NCBI RefSeq assembly: GCF_019880545.1
Contig: NZ_JAINVW010000001.1
Location: 930,001-994,000, forward strand
Direction of reading: 5' to 3'
Length of the DNA: 64,000 bases
Origin: Flagellimonas meishanensis
GTDB taxonomy: Bacteria > Bacteroidota > Bacteroidia > Flavobacteriales > Flavobacteriaceae
This document shows positions 52,689-63,621 of the stretch, piece by piece. A model generated the notes under the pieces. That model did no database searches, had not been told where the DNA came from, and saw only the letters and a program-made list of their open reading frames with translations. Every line of letters starts with the position of its first letter. Within the stretch, counting starts at the first letter, position 1. The position numbers and the translations under genes are program-made.

Positions 52689-53591
52689 TTAAGCATAAAT
52701 ATCCTGTGCCAACCGGAAGGTGTTGGCGTGGGCCTCCACAATTGTCTTGATATCCGGGGAATAGCCTCCACCCATACTGCACTGCATGGGAATTTTGGCA
52801 TCATGGCAGGTTTGGAGCACAAAGCGGTCACGTTCCTTGCAGCCCTCCAACGTCATGCCCAATGTGCCCAATTTGTCGGAGGCCAATACATCCACACCGC
52901 AGAGATAAAAGATAAAATCGGGCCGCACCCTTTCAAGAAGTGCTGGGAGGGTTCTTTTTAAGGCGGAAAGATATTCGTGGTCCATGGTTCCTTTTTCCAA
53001 AGGAATATCTAGGTCTGAAGTTTCTTTTTTGAAAGGATAGTTGCCCTTGCCATGCATCGAGAATGTAAAAACGGATGGATCGGTTCGGAAAATTTCTGCA
53101 GTACCGTTACCTTGGTGCACGTCCAAATCAATGATCAAGATGTTTTTGGCCAAACCCTTGTCCTGAAGATAACGAGCGCCAATGGCTTGGTCGTTCAACA
53201 GGCAAAAAGCCTCACCCTTATCGGAATAGGCGTGGTGGGTTCCTCCGGCAATATTCAGGGCAATGCCATTTTCCATGGCAAGATCGCATCCCTTGATGGT
53301 TCCATCCGCAATTATAAGTTCTCGCTGTATCAAGGCCTCACTCAAGGGGAACCCAATTTTTCGAATTTCACTGGGAGTAAGTTTAAGGGCAGTCAGATTT
53401 TGATAATAGCCCGCACTATGTACTGCCAAAATATGCCGTTCGTCCGGCAAAGTGGGCTCAAAAAAATCTGCTTCCGTGCAGGTGCCCTCGTGGAGCAGTT
53501 GCTGTGGCAACAGCTCATATTTGATCATGGGAAACCGATGCCCTTGTGGCAATGGGTGTTTGTAAATGGGGTGATAGGCTATTTTGAGCAT
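52689..53591 (-). CDS. Histone deacetylase-family (class II-like) amidohydrolase
   Basis: 300 residues. Motifs: HSAGYYQNLTAL, NIAGGTHHAYSDKGEAFCLL, LIIDLDVHQGNGTAEIF (zinc Asp/His), YLCGVDVLASDKLGTLGMT and GGGYSPDI. Bacterial members hydrolyse acetyl-amines such as acetylpolyamines or acetoin-related compounds. The start overlaps the metG stop by 1 nt (TGATG), so the gene is translationally coupled to metG. Confidence 0.88.
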   Translation of the reverse strand: MLKIAYHPIYKHPLPQGHRFPMIKYELLPQQLLHEGTCTEADFFEPTLPDERHILAVHSAGYYQNLTALKLTPSEIRKIGFPLSEALIQRELIIADGTIKGCDLAMENGIALNIAGGTHHAYSDKGEAFCLLNDQAIGARYLQDKGLAKNILIIDLDVHQGNGTAEIFRTDPSVFTFSMHGKGNYPFKKETSDLDIPLEKGTMDHEYLSALKRTLPALLERVRPDFIFYLCGVDVLASDKLGTLGMTLEGCKERDRFVLQTCHDAKIPMQCSMGGGYSPDIKTIVEAHANTFRLAQDIYA

Positions 53592-55672
53592 CAGTTGATG
53601 GTCTCCCCATTCCCAACCCCTTCCTCATCCGGGTTTACAAAAACCAACTTGCCTTCCGCATTTTCGGTCATTAAGATCATCCCCTCACTTTCCACGCCGC
53701 GAAGTTTTCTGGGTGACAGGTTCACCAAAACGGTTACTTTTTTACCCACAATTTCCTTGGGGTCAAAACTTTCCGCTATTCCCGAAACAATGGTGCGGAT
53801 ATCGAGACCCGTATCGACCTTTAAGACCAAGAGTTTGTTTGTTTTGGGCATTTTTTCGGCTTCCACAATGGTGCCAACACGCATATCGAGTTTGGTAAAA
53901 TCGTCGAATGTTATAGTTTCTTTCTGTGGCGTTACCTCTTTGCCCATTAGTGAGTTTGTTTTCTTTGTGGCTTCCAATTTGTCCAGTTGCTGTTGGATTT
54001 CGCTGTCCTCTATTTTTCTGAAGAGCAGTTCGCTGGGGTTGATTTGGTGTCCTGGAGGGAGAAGGGTGTCTTTTGAGGAAATATCATCCCAACCGATAGC
54101 TTTCTCCATTCCGGTGGACCTGACATTAAGCATGTTTTTAAGCTTTACCGACGTAAATGGCAAAAAGGGTTCGCTGAGAACGGCCAAGCCTGTAGCGATC
54201 TGCAGCGCTACATACATGACGGTCTTCACCCGTTCTTCGTCGGTCTTGATCAATTTCCAAGGCTCTTCATCCGCCAGATATTTGTTGCCCAATCGGGCCA
54301 AGTTCATCAACTCCTGACTACCCTCCCGGAAGCGGTATCGTTCCAGTGAACAGGAAAGGGTTTTTGGAAAACCTTGTAGAGCACTTAGGGTTTCCTTGTC
54401 AATTTCGGTAAACTCGCTGGGAGCAGGAACGACACCATTATAATACTTATGGGTCAAAACCACAACGCGATTGATGAAATTGCCAAATATGGCCACCAAC
54501 TCATTGTTATTGCGTGCCTGAAAGTCCTTCCAAGTAAAATCATTGTCCTTGGTTTCTGGGGCATTGGCCGTTAATGCATAACGGAGCACATCCTGCATAT
54601 CGGGAAACTCTTCCAGATATTCATGCAGCCAAACCGCCCAGTTCTTCGAGGTGGATAGCTTGTTCCCTTCCAGATTTAGAAACTCATTGGCGGGAACGTT
54701 CTCGGGCAGTACAAAATCGCCATGGGCCTTGAGCATGCACGGGAAAATGATGCAATGGAAAACTATGTTGTCCTTGCCGATGAAGTGTACCAACTGCGTG
54801 TTTTCATCCTTCCAATAGGGCTCCCAGTCCTTACCTTCGCGAGCTGCCCATTCCTTGGTGGATGAAATATAACCGATAGGCGCATCAAACCAAACGTAGA
54901 GTACTTTTCCTTCACCACCTTCCACTGGAACCGGTATTCCCCAATCCAGATCTCGGGTAACCGCCCGGGGTTTTAGGCCATCATCGATCCAGGATTTACA
55001 TTGGCCATACACATTCGGCTTCCAATCATTTTTATGGCCTTCGAGGATCCACTCCTTTAAAAAATCCTCATAGCGATCTAAGGGCAAAAACCAATGTTTG
55101 GTCTTTTTTAGCGTGGGCACCCCTCCACTAATCGTGGATTTTGGATTAATGAGGTCCGTAGCGTTCAACGAAGACCCGCAATTTTCACATTGGTCTCCGT
55201 AGGCTTCCCCATGTCCACATTTGGGACAAGTACCAATCACAAAACGGTCTGCCAAAAACTGTTGGGCTTCCTCATCATACAATTGTTCTGTTTCCTCCTC
55301 AATGAAATCGTCTTGCTGGTTCAGTTTTTTAAAGAAATCGGATGCGGTACTATGGTGTACGTCCGCTGAGGTCCTTGAGTAGTTGTCAAATGAGATGCCA
55401 AAATCCGCAAAGGATTTTTTAATGATGTTGTGGTATTTATCGATAATCTCCTTGGGACTCACACCTTCCTTTTTGGCCTTCATGGGAATGGCCACCCCAT
55501 GCTCGTCGCTACCACAGATAAAGGCCACATCGTTTCCTTTTAAGCGGAGATAGCGGGAATAAATGTCGGCCGGGACATAAACCCCTGCCAGGTGGCCAAT
55601 GTGGATGGGGCCATTGGTGTATGGTAGGGCTGCGGTTACGGTATATCTTGCTGGAGCTATATTTTTGGGCAT
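53591..55672 (-). CDS. metG: Methionyl-tRNA synthetase
   Basis: The start at 55672 ([18 protein letters not shown]) is chosen over an upstream ATG at 55714 because the conserved fold begins here. 693 residues: [12 protein letters not shown] (HIGH), zinc knuckle [26 protein letters not shown] (KMSKS) and a C-terminal tRNA-binding domain ([20 protein letters not shown]). Charges initiator and elongator tRNA-Met. Confidence 0.95.
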   Translation of the reverse strand: MPKNIAPARYTVTAALPYTNGPIHIGHLAGVYVPADIYSRYLRLKGNDVAFICGSDEHGVAIPMKAKKEGVSPKEIIDKYHNIIKKSFADFGISFDNYSRTSADVHHSTASDFFKKLNQQDDFIEEETEQLYDEEAQQFLADRFVIGTCPKCGHGEAYGDQCENCGSSLNATDLINPKSTISGGVPTLKKTKHWFLPLDRYEDFLKEWILEGHKNDWKPNVYGQCKSWIDDGLKPRAVTRDLDWGIPVPVEGGEGKVLYVWFDAPIGYISSTKEWAAREGKDWEPYWKDENTQLVHFIGKDNIVFHCIIFPCMLKAHGDFVLPENVPANEFLNLEGNKLSTSKNWAVWLHEYLEEFPDMQDVLRYALTANAPETKDNDFTWKDFQARNNNELVAIFGNFINRVVVLTHKYYNGVVPAPSEFTEIDKETLSALQGFPKTLSCSLERYRFREGSQELMNLARLGNKYLADEEPWKLIKTDEERVKTVMYVALQIATGLAVLSEPFLPFTSVKLKNMLNVRSTGMEKAIGWDDISSKDTLLPPGHQINPSELLFRKIEDSEIQQQLDKLEATKKTNSLMGKEVTPQKETITFDDFTKLDMRVGTIVEAEKMPKTNKLLVLKVDTGLDIRTIVSGIAESFDPKEIVGKKVTVLVNLSPRKLRGVESEGMILMTENAEGKLVFVNPDEEGVGNGETIN

Positions 55673-55821
55673 GTACTGGAGTTGATTAAGCCCCAAAAAT
55701 ACTGATTTTGGCAAAAGCCATCCCCATGTGGGCCCAAAAAAGGAAACCTCCTGATCATGCCTCCCAAATTGGGGTGTGGGGAGGTATGACCGGAGGAATC
55801 CGGAATGCGTATTTTTAGTGA

Positions 55822-57540
55822 TTACATGATCATCACAGATTTGCTCATTCTTTGGTCACCAACCGAAATTCTGTAAATGTACTTTCCGGTGGAAAGGCTA
55901 TCCCGCATGCGCTCCCGGATATTGATCTCGGTCGATCCCTCGAACATCATCTCGTTAAAGACCGTTCCCACCTTTTGTCCCAGAATATTGAACAATTCAA
56001 TATCAACATGGGCGGCAAAGGGCATTTCCAAATGGATGTGCGGTGCCCGTTGATTTGGGTAGTATGGTGTATGCACGATGGTGTCCAGGATATCTGGATT
56101 TGGGTCCATGCCGTCATCGCTTGGTGGTGTATCCGGCAAAGTCGGTGGGTCACTGTCCATAGCAATATCGTCAAAGGTCTCCCCACTACAGTTGAAACCA
56201 AGATCAATGGCCCTATATTGATATCCCAATAGGTGTTGCTCCACAGCTGTCCTTGGTACGCAAAGCCATTCGGCCAATACGGTGCCGTATAGATCTCTAA
56301 AATCCATCGTATATTCCAGATTCCCCCTACTGTTTGGGCTATCTAAGGAAGGATGGTCGCCCACAAAGGCACTTCCGCTAAGCCCGGATCCAAAGAAAAG
56401 GGTGGGAGCGGCTTTTCCGTGGTCGGTACCATTGGAACCGTTTTCGAAAATCCTTCGGCCAAACTCGGAGAAAGTCATGCTCAATACTTTATCATCTTGT
56501 TCGGTACAGGCCAAATCCTCATAAAAATTGTTGATGGCAATGGAAAGATTGGACATCAAACGTTCGTGGGCAAGAGGCTGGTTGCCATGGGTGTCAAATC
56601 CTCCCATGGAAATCATGTAGACCTTGGTTCCCAAACCACCTTTGATCAACTTGGCCAATAGGGACAATTGTCGAGCAAAGTTGTTGTCTTGGTACTCCAC
56701 GCATCTTAGGGCATCCCCACGCTCGTAAGCTTCATGGATTTTGCCGGCGTACTCGTAAGTTGTATTGGCAACACCGCGCAGAAAGCGAAGCTGATCACCG
56801 TACATACAGCTGTCAAAAGGAGCATTTTCGATGTCATAAAAAGTACCCGTTTGTGCTATTTGCTCTAGTTGATCAACGTTGTTGGTCACAAAGGCGTAGT
56901 TCGTCTCTTCACCCTGGAAGACCAAATTGGCAAGGTTTCCAATTTGAATGGCCGCAGGGGCTTCTGGCGGATTGATCAAATAGTCGGGGTACAGATTTTC
57001 AAAATGCCTACCCATCCAACCGGTATCCAGACCTGAAAATCCGGTAGTGGTCAAATCGGTATTGGCAAAAATATCGGATCCCGTAAAATGGGACAGACTT
57101 TGGTTTTCATAGCCCACGCCGTGAACGGCTTTGAACTGCCCCTCTCCCCAAAGGGGTTCCAGGGAGCCCATGTAGGTGGGGATACCAAAATCATCGGTAA
57201 GTTTTAGGATTTTACTTTCAGGAATATAGATATTGGGCCTGGCATTGGCATAAGAATCATATTGTTGGATAGGAATTACCGTGCTCAATCCGTCATTGCC
57301 TCCCGAAAGTCTGATCAATATGAGAATATTGTCTGTTTCGGCTTGTGCAATGGCCGCAGTAAGGGGCGATGGTGCTGAAGCTGAGACCAAGCTGCTCCCG
57401 AGGAACATGGATCCCGAACCGGCTATTCCCAAGGCTTGGATAAATGACCGTCGACTCCAGTTTTTGTGTTCCAAATCGTGGCCCTCGTGCTCGAGGCCCT
57501 TATATGGTGATGTATCGTGATTGTTATGAGTATCGCACAT
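55822..57540 (-). CDS. DUF1501-family secreted protein with type IX secretion domain
   Basis: 572 residues. A Tat-like signal ([20 protein letters not shown]) lies about 25 residues inside. DUF1501 motifs: [54 protein letters not shown]. The C-terminal ~75 residues ([18 protein letters not shown] ... TGKYIYRI) are a T9SS type A sorting domain, so it is exported across the outer membrane and may be cell-surface attached. Paired with a DUF1800 gene 10 nt upstream. Confidence 0.88.
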   Translation of the reverse strand: MCDTHNNHDTSPYKGLEHEGHDLEHKNWSRRSFIQALGIAGSGSMFLGSSLVSASAPSPLTAAIAQAETDNILILIRLSGGNDGLSTVIPIQQYDSYANARPNIYIPESKILKLTDDFGIPTYMGSLEPLWGEGQFKAVHGVGYENQSLSHFTGSDIFANTDLTTTGFSGLDTGWMGRHFENLYPDYLINPPEAPAAIQIGNLANLVFQGEETNYAFVTNNVDQLEQIAQTGTFYDIENAPFDSCMYGDQLRFLRGVANTTYEYAGKIHEAYERGDALRCVEYQDNNFARQLSLLAKLIKGGLGTKVYMISMGGFDTHGNQPLAHERLMSNLSIAINNFYEDLACTEQDDKVLSMTFSEFGRRIFENGSNGTDHGKAAPTLFFGSGLSGSAFVGDHPSLDSPNSRGNLEYTMDFRDLYGTVLAEWLCVPRTAVEQHLLGYQYRAIDLGFNCSGETFDDIAMDSDPPTLPDTPPSDDGMDPNPDILDTIVHTPYYPNQRAPHIHLEMPFAAHVDIELFNILGQKVGTVFNEMMFEGSTEINIRERMRDSLSTGKYIYRISVGDQRMSKSVMIM

Positions 57541-57550
57541 GATGGTAGGG

Positions 57551-59062
57551 TTATTTTAGTTGAAATTCGGGCTCTCTAGAAAGGTGACGTAATAGAATGT
57601 AGACCTGGGTGGGGACTTCCATACTTACGGAAAGTACCCAAAGGCTCAATCCACCGGGGACATGGTCCGGAGAGTAATACTCGTTTGGTACGTCGTCAAT
57701 TTTAAAGGCATCTAGGGCCCTTTGAAAATCTGCATCTGTCAGGAGACCTTTTGGGGTAAACTTGTTTACCAAGGCCCTTACCACAATCTCTGGATTGCTG
57801 GTGCTGCTGTCGGCAGGACCGACTGCATCCATGGCCAGCGTTCTGAACTGTTCTGGGTTTGCTTGGAAAAAGCGCTCCAAGAACACTTCGGCCGTCAACC
57901 AGCGACCAATGATGAAATTGGTATTGATCCACTGCCTATCCCGTTGCCAACCGGCTACATCAAAAGGATCAAAAAGTTCCTGTCCTATCAACCTACTGGC
58001 GTCTATTACATTGATTACCGTAGAGTCATCATAGGCAAAACCAGTTTCTTTGAGCATGCCCATGTACAGATCAAATGGGCTTTTTATAATGACGCCGATG
58101 GCGGTATCATCAAAAAAGTGCTGGCTCTTGAACAATTGTCTCAGTACGGGGGCTATTTCAAAATTATTGGCGATAAAGGTCTGCGCCAGCCCATCGATGA
58201 TTTGGGGTGCAATACCTCCATCATCATCTGTGGAATCTGGATGGATAAAAAATTCGTATAATTTCTTGCAGATGAACCATGCTATCTGGTTGGGTCTTTG
58301 GTTAAAGAGAATGTCAATGACATCGTCATATCCCCAATTACCGGTTTGCCCCAAAATGGTCTTGTTGTCCGTATTGAATTCCGTAGGATCAAAAGTAACC
58401 TGTGTACAGCCTTCCTCACCACGTTCGGTATATCCCGAAAGGGCCTTGGAAGTTTCTATAATGTCCTCTTCGGTATAACCGTTTCCTTCACCCAGGGTAA
58501 AAAGCTCATAGAGCTCACGGGCGTAGTTTTCATTGGGGTTGTTGCCCCGGTTTCTAACCCCGTCCAGATAGTACAGCATGGCACTTGTTAGTCCAATTTC
58601 GCTCACAAAGGTCTTGAAGTTTCCAAGGGCGTTGCGCTGCAAGCAATTAATGTAGTAGTACAAAAACTGGTTACAATTGTAGACATCCAATTCGGTCACA
58701 AAGTGGTTGCTCCAAAAGAAGCTCATTCGATCACGAAGGTTGTTGTCCAATAACTGGTTGCCGTAGGCGATAGAAAACTCTTCAGTTTGGGCTCTGCGCA
58801 GTTGTCTGGCTAAATCGTCGTCGTCTGGATAATTGGCGTCGGTCCAATCTGCCCATGCCGGGGGAGGAATGGGTGCGGCCGCAAGGGCTTGGTCTACCAG
58901 GTTATCCACGAGGGTGTTTGCGGTTTGTCCGACGGCGGCGTTTATGGTCTGCACTGAGGCACTGAAACCCAGCCTCCGGTACAAGTGGGCAGCACGTAAC
59001 TCATCCAACGGAGTAGTATACGGCGCCAACGTTGAGGAATTACAATTGATAAAGTACTCCAT
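57551..59062 (-). CDS. DUF1800-family protein
   Basis: Start at 59062 (MEYFINCNSSTLAPY); upstream codons of the longer frame (to 59149) lack family similarity. 503 residues with AAHLYRRLGFSASVQTINA, RDRMSFFWSNHFVTELD and GVRNRGNNPNENYARELYEL, FTLGEGNGYTEEDI, which are hallmark DUF1800 features. No signal peptide is visible with this start, odd for a family usually exported with DUF1501. Function unknown. Confidence 0.88.
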   Translation of the reverse strand: MEYFINCNSSTLAPYTTPLDELRAAHLYRRLGFSASVQTINAAVGQTANTLVDNLVDQALAAAPIPPPAWADWTDANYPDDDDLARQLRRAQTEEFSIAYGNQLLDNNLRDRMSFFWSNHFVTELDVYNCNQFLYYYINCLQRNALGNFKTFVSEIGLTSAMLYYLDGVRNRGNNPNENYARELYELFTLGEGNGYTEEDIIETSKALSGYTERGEEGCTQVTFDPTEFNTDNKTILGQTGNWGYDDVIDILFNQRPNQIAWFICKKLYEFFIHPDSTDDDGGIAPQIIDGLAQTFIANNFEIAPVLRQLFKSQHFFDDTAIGVIIKSPFDLYMGMLKETGFAYDDSTVINVIDASRLIGQELFDPFDVAGWQRDRQWINTNFIIGRWLTAEVFLERFFQANPEQFRTLAMDAVGPADSSTSNPEIVVRALVNKFTPKGLLTDADFQRALDAFKIDDVPNEYYSPDHVPGGLSLWVLSVSMEVPTQVYILLRHLSREPEFQLK

Positions 59063-59232
59063 AGCAATGTCTGGCGTTAAAAAGGTACATAGTTTTGGGG
59101 CAACTATATGTTTAGCTAACGTTGGGTGTGGTTCAATTCGGTCCAACAAATTACAATCTAAACGTTCGATTTGCCATCAACTACCAATTTTTTCGACGAA
59201 CTGCACATTTTTTTTAATATTTTTCAGTTTAG

Positions 59233-59592
59233 ATGGCGAAACACAACGAATTTGGGAGCCTTGGAGAGCAGAAAGCGGTCGACTTCCTTCGCAATGGGGG
59301 GTATGCAATTTTGGCCAGAAACTACCGATACCTGAATGCCGAGGTGGACATAATTGCCCAAAAGGAGGATACGTTGGCCATCGTTGAAGTGAAATCGAGA
59401 ACCATGGGCTTTCTGGGGGATGTTTCCAATATGGTCAGTGCAAAAAAGGTGAAGCTATTGATGCTGGCCGCCAATCACTTTGTTGAGGAAAGGGACCTGG
59501 ATGTTGATGTTCGGTTTGATGTGATCACCATCATCAGGAACGGAAACAAGTACGAAATTGAACATTTGGAGCGTGCTTTCTATCATTTTTAA
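59233..59592 (+). CDS. yraN: YraN-family (UPF0102) endonuclease-like protein
   Basis: 119 residues, the normal size. FGSLGEQKAVDFLRNGGYAI, NYRYLNAEVDIIAQKEDTLA and IVEVKSRTMG show the Holliday-junction-resolvase-type PD-(D/E)XK core (Glu in GEQKA, Asp in EVDII, E-x-K in VEVK). Role in bacteria is poorly defined, probably DNA or RNA processing. Confidence 0.9.
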   Translation: MAKHNEFGSLGEQKAVDFLRNGGYAILARNYRYLNAEVDIIAQKEDTLAIVEVKSRTMGFLGDVSNMVSAKKVKLLMLAANHFVEERDLDVDVRFDVITIIRNGNKYEIEHLERAFYHF

Positions 59593-59643
59593 CCATTTGT
59601 TTGTTTTATAACAATATGTTATTTTTGTTATCAAATTGAACCA

Positions 59644-60303
59644 ATGAAGACGATTTCCGCTGTAGTTGAGCATTACATTAAAAAGAAGCCATTTTTACAA
59701 AGTGCCTTGGCACAGGGTATTATCAATCTTACTTCCCTTTCAAGGCAGATTAGGCCCGAAATTGCGGAGGAATTGGGCAAGGAGGTAAAGGACGGTGCGG
59801 TTGTCATGGCCTTAAAACGCCTCTCTGATGATCTGGAGTTCCGTGCCACGCACCGAATCGTAAAAGTGCTAAAAAACATTGGTGAGATTACGGTGCGGTC
59901 CAATTTGACCGACTATACGTTTCTGGCGTCCGATAGCATTTTGGAGAATCAGGCGCGCTTGTTGGAAGAGGTCAATGCCAACCAAGATGTTTTCTATACG
60001 TCCTCGCGCGGGGTGAACGAGATCAATATTGTGATCAGCAATAGCTTGGACAACGTTGTGGAGAAATACTTTATCAATGAGCGTTGTACACAAAAGGCTG
60101 AAAACCTATCATCCATAACCGTGAAACTTCCTGCGGAAAACGTCTCGGTTCCAGGTATCTATTACTTCATCTTTCAGCGTTTGGCCTGGGAGGGCATTGT
60201 ACTATACGAAGTGATTTCCACCACCAATGAGTTTACCATTTTGGTGAACGAGGAACAGGTGGATGTGGCCTTCAAGACCATCAAAGACTTAAAAACACTG
60301 TAG
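59644..60303 (+). CDS. ACT-domain-like conserved Bacteroidota protein
   Basis: 219 residues. Helical N-terminus (PFLQSALAQGIINLTSLSRQ) and DGAVVMALKRLSDDL, then two ACT-like alpha/beta units: DVFYTSSRGVNEINIVISNS and PGIYYFIFQRLAWEGIVLYE, with TTNEFTILVNEEQVDVAF typical of aspartate-kinase regulatory ends. The kinase domain is absent, so it may be a small-molecule sensor. Confidence 0.72.
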   Translation: MKTISAVVEHYIKKKPFLQSALAQGIINLTSLSRQIRPEIAEELGKEVKDGAVVMALKRLSDDLEFRATHRIVKVLKNIGEITVRSNLTDYTFLASDSILENQARLLEEVNANQDVFYTSSRGVNEINIVISNSLDNVVEKYFINERCTQKAENLSSITVKLPAENVSVPGIYYFIFQRLAWEGIVLYEVISTTNEFTILVNEEQVDVAFKTIKDLKTL

Positions 60304-60363
60304 CACAACACTGCAAACTAAAATAGGGATGAGATCGTTATTGTTGCAGACGCTTCTTGAACA

Positions 60364-62346
60364 ATGACCCTGAAAAGAATCTTGTATGGACTATTGGCCT
60401 TATTTGCACTGTACCTGTGCTATTTGGTCTATATTTTTGTCCTTTCCCCCAAAACCAATTTACAATCCATATACCTGATTCCCAAGGATGCGGTTTTTGT
60501 GATAGAATCCGAACAGCCGGTAAAAAGCTGGGGCAAGATCAGTGAAAGTGATGCCTGGCACCATCTGCAAAAGAATGACTACTTCGCGGAACTTACGGAG
60601 AACATTCAAAAAGTGGACACGGTTTTTAACAACAACCATAGGTTACTTGAGTTTTTTGATGGACGTTCCCTGTTCATTTGCATACACATGATTTCCCCAA
60701 AGGATTATGGGATTTTTTATGTGCTCGACCTGAAGCGAATTGCCAAACTGAAACTCCTCAAAAGTTACCTGAACACCTTGCTCAACGATAATTACACACA
60801 GAGCAAAAGACAGTACCACGGCCATGAAATTATTGAAGTACATGATCGAAATAGTAAGAAGACCATGTACTTGGCCTTTGTCAAAAACCAGCTGGTGGCG
60901 TCCTATACCCATTCGTTGGTAGAGGCTTCAATAGATCAATACCAAGAACCTGTTTTGGGGAGAAATCTCAATTTTATTGAGATCAACCAAAAAGTGGAGC
61001 ATGAGGATCTTTTCCGCATGTATGTGCAATACAATTACTTTGATGATTATGTACAACGGTTTTCGGACAAACCTTCGGATTGGGTAAAAAGGGTCAGTGA
61101 AAATTTCCTCTTTACTGGATTTTATTTTGATTTGGATCCCAACGGCACCCTTACCGCCAATGGATTCACCAACATTAATCTGGCCAACGAACACTATTTA
61201 AAGGCCCTTCAAAAATCGGGAACCGCGGAGCGTACCATCCCCAGTATTGCCCCAAAACGCACTGCGCTCTACATCAGTTATGGTTTTGACAGCTTTGCCG
61301 AATTCTACAGGAATTTTGAAACGGTACAGCAGAACGACCCCAAGCAGTTTGAAAGCTATCAATCTGCGATTGAAAAGGTGGAAAAGTTCCTAAAAATCAA
61401 TGTCAAGGAAAACTTTGTAAGCTGGATCGGGGATGAAATTGGACTGTTGCAGATACAATCCAGTATTTCCAAGGGAAAAAACGATATGGCCATGGTTCTC
61501 AAGGCCAATGCCATTGAGGATGCCAAAACCAATCTTGATTTTGTATTGAAGCAGATCAAGAAAAAGACCCCGGTCAAGTTCAAGGCGGTAGACTATAAGG
61601 AGCACGAGATCAATTTTCTATCAATCAAGGGATTCTTCAAAATGTTGTTAGGTGCCAGATTTGACGAATTTGACAAACCTTATTTCACCATAATTGAAGA
61701 TTACGTAGTATTTAGTGATAACCCCAACACCCTGAAGAGCATCATTGATGGTGTTATGGACAAGGAGACCTTGTCCAGATCCGAGGATTTCAAAAAGTTC
61801 AACAAACACTTTGAACAAAAATCCACCGTGTTCGTGTACAGCAATGTCCCAGTGCTCTATAACAATATGTATGCGCTTGCTGATGCCACTACCAGGGAAA
61901 AATTACGCAAGAACAAGGATTTCATCATCTGCTTTCCCCAAGTTGGCCTTCAGTTGACTCCTGAGGATAACCTTTTCGAAAGCAGATTGGTGCTCAGTTA
62001 TCAAGATGTGGAAGTGGTGAAAAAGAAGGTTCAGTTTGAAGAAAAGGAGCAAACATCAAGACCGATTACCCAAAACCTTGCTTCTGAAGAAATCACCGAT
62101 GCCATTTTTGATCTCGCTCGCATTTATCCTACGGACCTCAATGCCGAATCTTTCCGCAAATTGTATGCGAATGGGGCGATCAAATTTGAAGTAGATCTGA
62201 GCGATGGCCTCAAACATGGCCGGTACACCGAATATTATCCGGACGGCTCTGAAAAAATTACTGGCCGCTTCCGCAAGGATGTCCAAGTAGGCGCTTGGCG
62301 CTATTATGATCCAGAAGGAAAAATGATCTGGAAAAAACGATTTTAG
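60364..62346 (+). CDS. DUF3352-like membrane protein with C-terminal YwqK-type repeats
   Basis: 660 residues. One N-terminal membrane helix (LLALFALYLCYLVYIFVL); a long extracytoplasmic region with IPKDAVFVIESEQPVKSWGK and repeated AKTNLDFVLKQIKKKTPVKF-like segments as in DUF3352; and a C-terminal MORN/YwqK stretch GLKHGRYTEYYPDGSEKITG, then GAWRYYDPEGK. The combination is common in flavobacteria; function unknown. Confidence 0.75.
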   Translation: MTLKRILYGLLALFALYLCYLVYIFVLSPKTNLQSIYLIPKDAVFVIESEQPVKSWGKISESDAWHHLQKNDYFAELTENIQKVDTVFNNNHRLLEFFDGRSLFICIHMISPKDYGIFYVLDLKRIAKLKLLKSYLNTLLNDNYTQSKRQYHGHEIIEVHDRNSKKTMYLAFVKNQLVASYTHSLVEASIDQYQEPVLGRNLNFIEINQKVEHEDLFRMYVQYNYFDDYVQRFSDKPSDWVKRVSENFLFTGFYFDLDPNGTLTANGFTNINLANEHYLKALQKSGTAERTIPSIAPKRTALYISYGFDSFAEFYRNFETVQQNDPKQFESYQSAIEKVEKFLKINVKENFVSWIGDEIGLLQIQSSISKGKNDMAMVLKANAIEDAKTNLDFVLKQIKKKTPVKFKAVDYKEHEINFLSIKGFFKMLLGARFDEFDKPYFTIIEDYVVFSDNPNTLKSIIDGVMDKETLSRSEDFKKFNKHFEQKSTVFVYSNVPVLYNNMYALADATTREKLRKNKDFIICFPQVGLQLTPEDNLFESRLVLSYQDVEVVKKKVQFEEKEQTSRPITQNLASEEITDAIFDLARIYPTDLNAESFRKLYANGAIKFEVDLSDGLKHGRYTEYYPDGSEKITGRFRKDVQVGAWRYYDPEGKMIWKKRF

Positions 62347-62450
62347 GCAATTCAATTCGTTCCAAATCCCAATTCAATGGTCATTCGAGCGGATGCGGGA
62401 AATCCATTTACAATCCTTAACTTCATTTATTCCAAAAAGAATATCCTCGA

Positions 62451-63611
62451 ATGAAACATTTTTTACGATTCTCCCTGCTTCTTTTTTTGTTCGTGCCAAA
62501 TCCGATGAAGGCGCAGGACCTTTATTTTCCTGAGAGAAATGAAATATGGAAGGCAGCTGAAAGCGATCAATTTAAGTTGGATGCGCAAAAGTTGAACGTA
62601 GCAGTTGGCTTTGCCAAGAATAATGAATATGCAGGCTCACGTGATTTGCGTCGCGCCATTTTGGAAGGATTTCAGCGTGAGCCCTTTCATGAGATTCTGG
62701 GTCCTACGAAAAAACGTGGTGGCCCGGCCGGAATGATCTTGAAAAATGGGTACGTCGTTGCCTCATGGGGAGATACCAAGCGTGTGGATATGACCTTTAG
62801 CGTCACCAAAAGCTTTTTGTCCACCATGGCGGGTCTGGCCGAGGACCAAGGATTGATTGCTAACACCAATGACAAAGTGGCCGACTACATTTGGGACGGT
62901 ACTTTTGATGGGGAGCACAACTCCAAGATCACGTGGGAACATCTGCTGCAACAAAACTCAGATTGGTCCGGGGAATTATGGGGATTGAAGGATTGGGCAG
63001 ACCGACCTCCCCGGGAAGGCGGCTTGGACGATTGGAAATTTCGAAAACTCAATGAACCGGGCACTGTAATGGAATACAACGATGTGCGGGTGAATGTATT
63101 GGCATATTCATTGACCAATGTATGGCGCAAACCTTTGCCCGTGGTTTTGAAAGAAGAGGTGATGGATAAAATTGGAGCAACCACTACGTGGCGTTGGTAT
63201 GGCTATGACCACGCTTGGACGGTTATTGATGGTCTGAAAATGAAATCCGTGACGGGTGGGGGCCATTCGGGAGCCGGACTGTTCATTTCCACAGAGGATA
63301 TGGCCCGTTTTGGCATGTTGTTTTTGAATGGGGGCAGATGGAAAAATCAACAGTTGATAAGCCAAGGTTGGATCAAAAAAGCGACCACCCCTTCAGTGCC
63401 CAATGTAAACTATGGATATTTGTGGTGGTTGAATGCAAAAGAGGGTCCAAGACATTGGGAAGGTGTTCCCGAACATGTTTTCTACGCATCTGGTTTTGGA
63501 GGTAACTTTATTGTGGTGGACCAAAAAAATGGACTGCTGATCGTGACCCGTTGGTTGGAGCCTTCAAAGATTGGAGAGTTTGTAAAGCAGGTATATCAGG
63601 CTATTGAATAG
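62451..63611 (+). CDS. Serine hydrolase (beta-lactamase/class C-like)
   Basis: 386 residues with a signal peptide (LFLFVPNPMKAQ). Catalytic SxxK in DMTFSVTKSFLSTMAGLA, YxN in MEYNDVRVN, and HSGAGLFIS as the third motif (K/H-S/T-G). Penicillin-binding-fold esterase or D-amino-acid peptidase; periplasmic. Not obviously an antibiotic resistance enzyme. Confidence 0.85.
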   Translation: MKHFLRFSLLLFLFVPNPMKAQDLYFPERNEIWKAAESDQFKLDAQKLNVAVGFAKNNEYAGSRDLRRAILEGFQREPFHEILGPTKKRGGPAGMILKNGYVVASWGDTKRVDMTFSVTKSFLSTMAGLAEDQGLIANTNDKVADYIWDGTFDGEHNSKITWEHLLQQNSDWSGELWGLKDWADRPPREGGLDDWKFRKLNEPGTVMEYNDVRVNVLAYSLTNVWRKPLPVVLKEEVMDKIGATTTWRWYGYDHAWTVIDGLKMKSVTGGGHSGAGLFISTEDMARFGMLFLNGGRWKNQQLISQGWIKKATTPSVPNVNYGYLWWLNAKEGPRHWEGVPEHVFYASGFGGNFIVVDQKNGLLIVTRWLEPSKIGEFVKQVYQAIE

Positions 63612-63621
63612 GATTAGGCAA

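Noticed and set aside
53052..54317. Open frame of 421 codons on the plus strand
   Set aside because: It is antisense to metG and the deacetylase-like gene, which are both unmistakable; the peptide is Ser/Phe-rich and lacks any domain.
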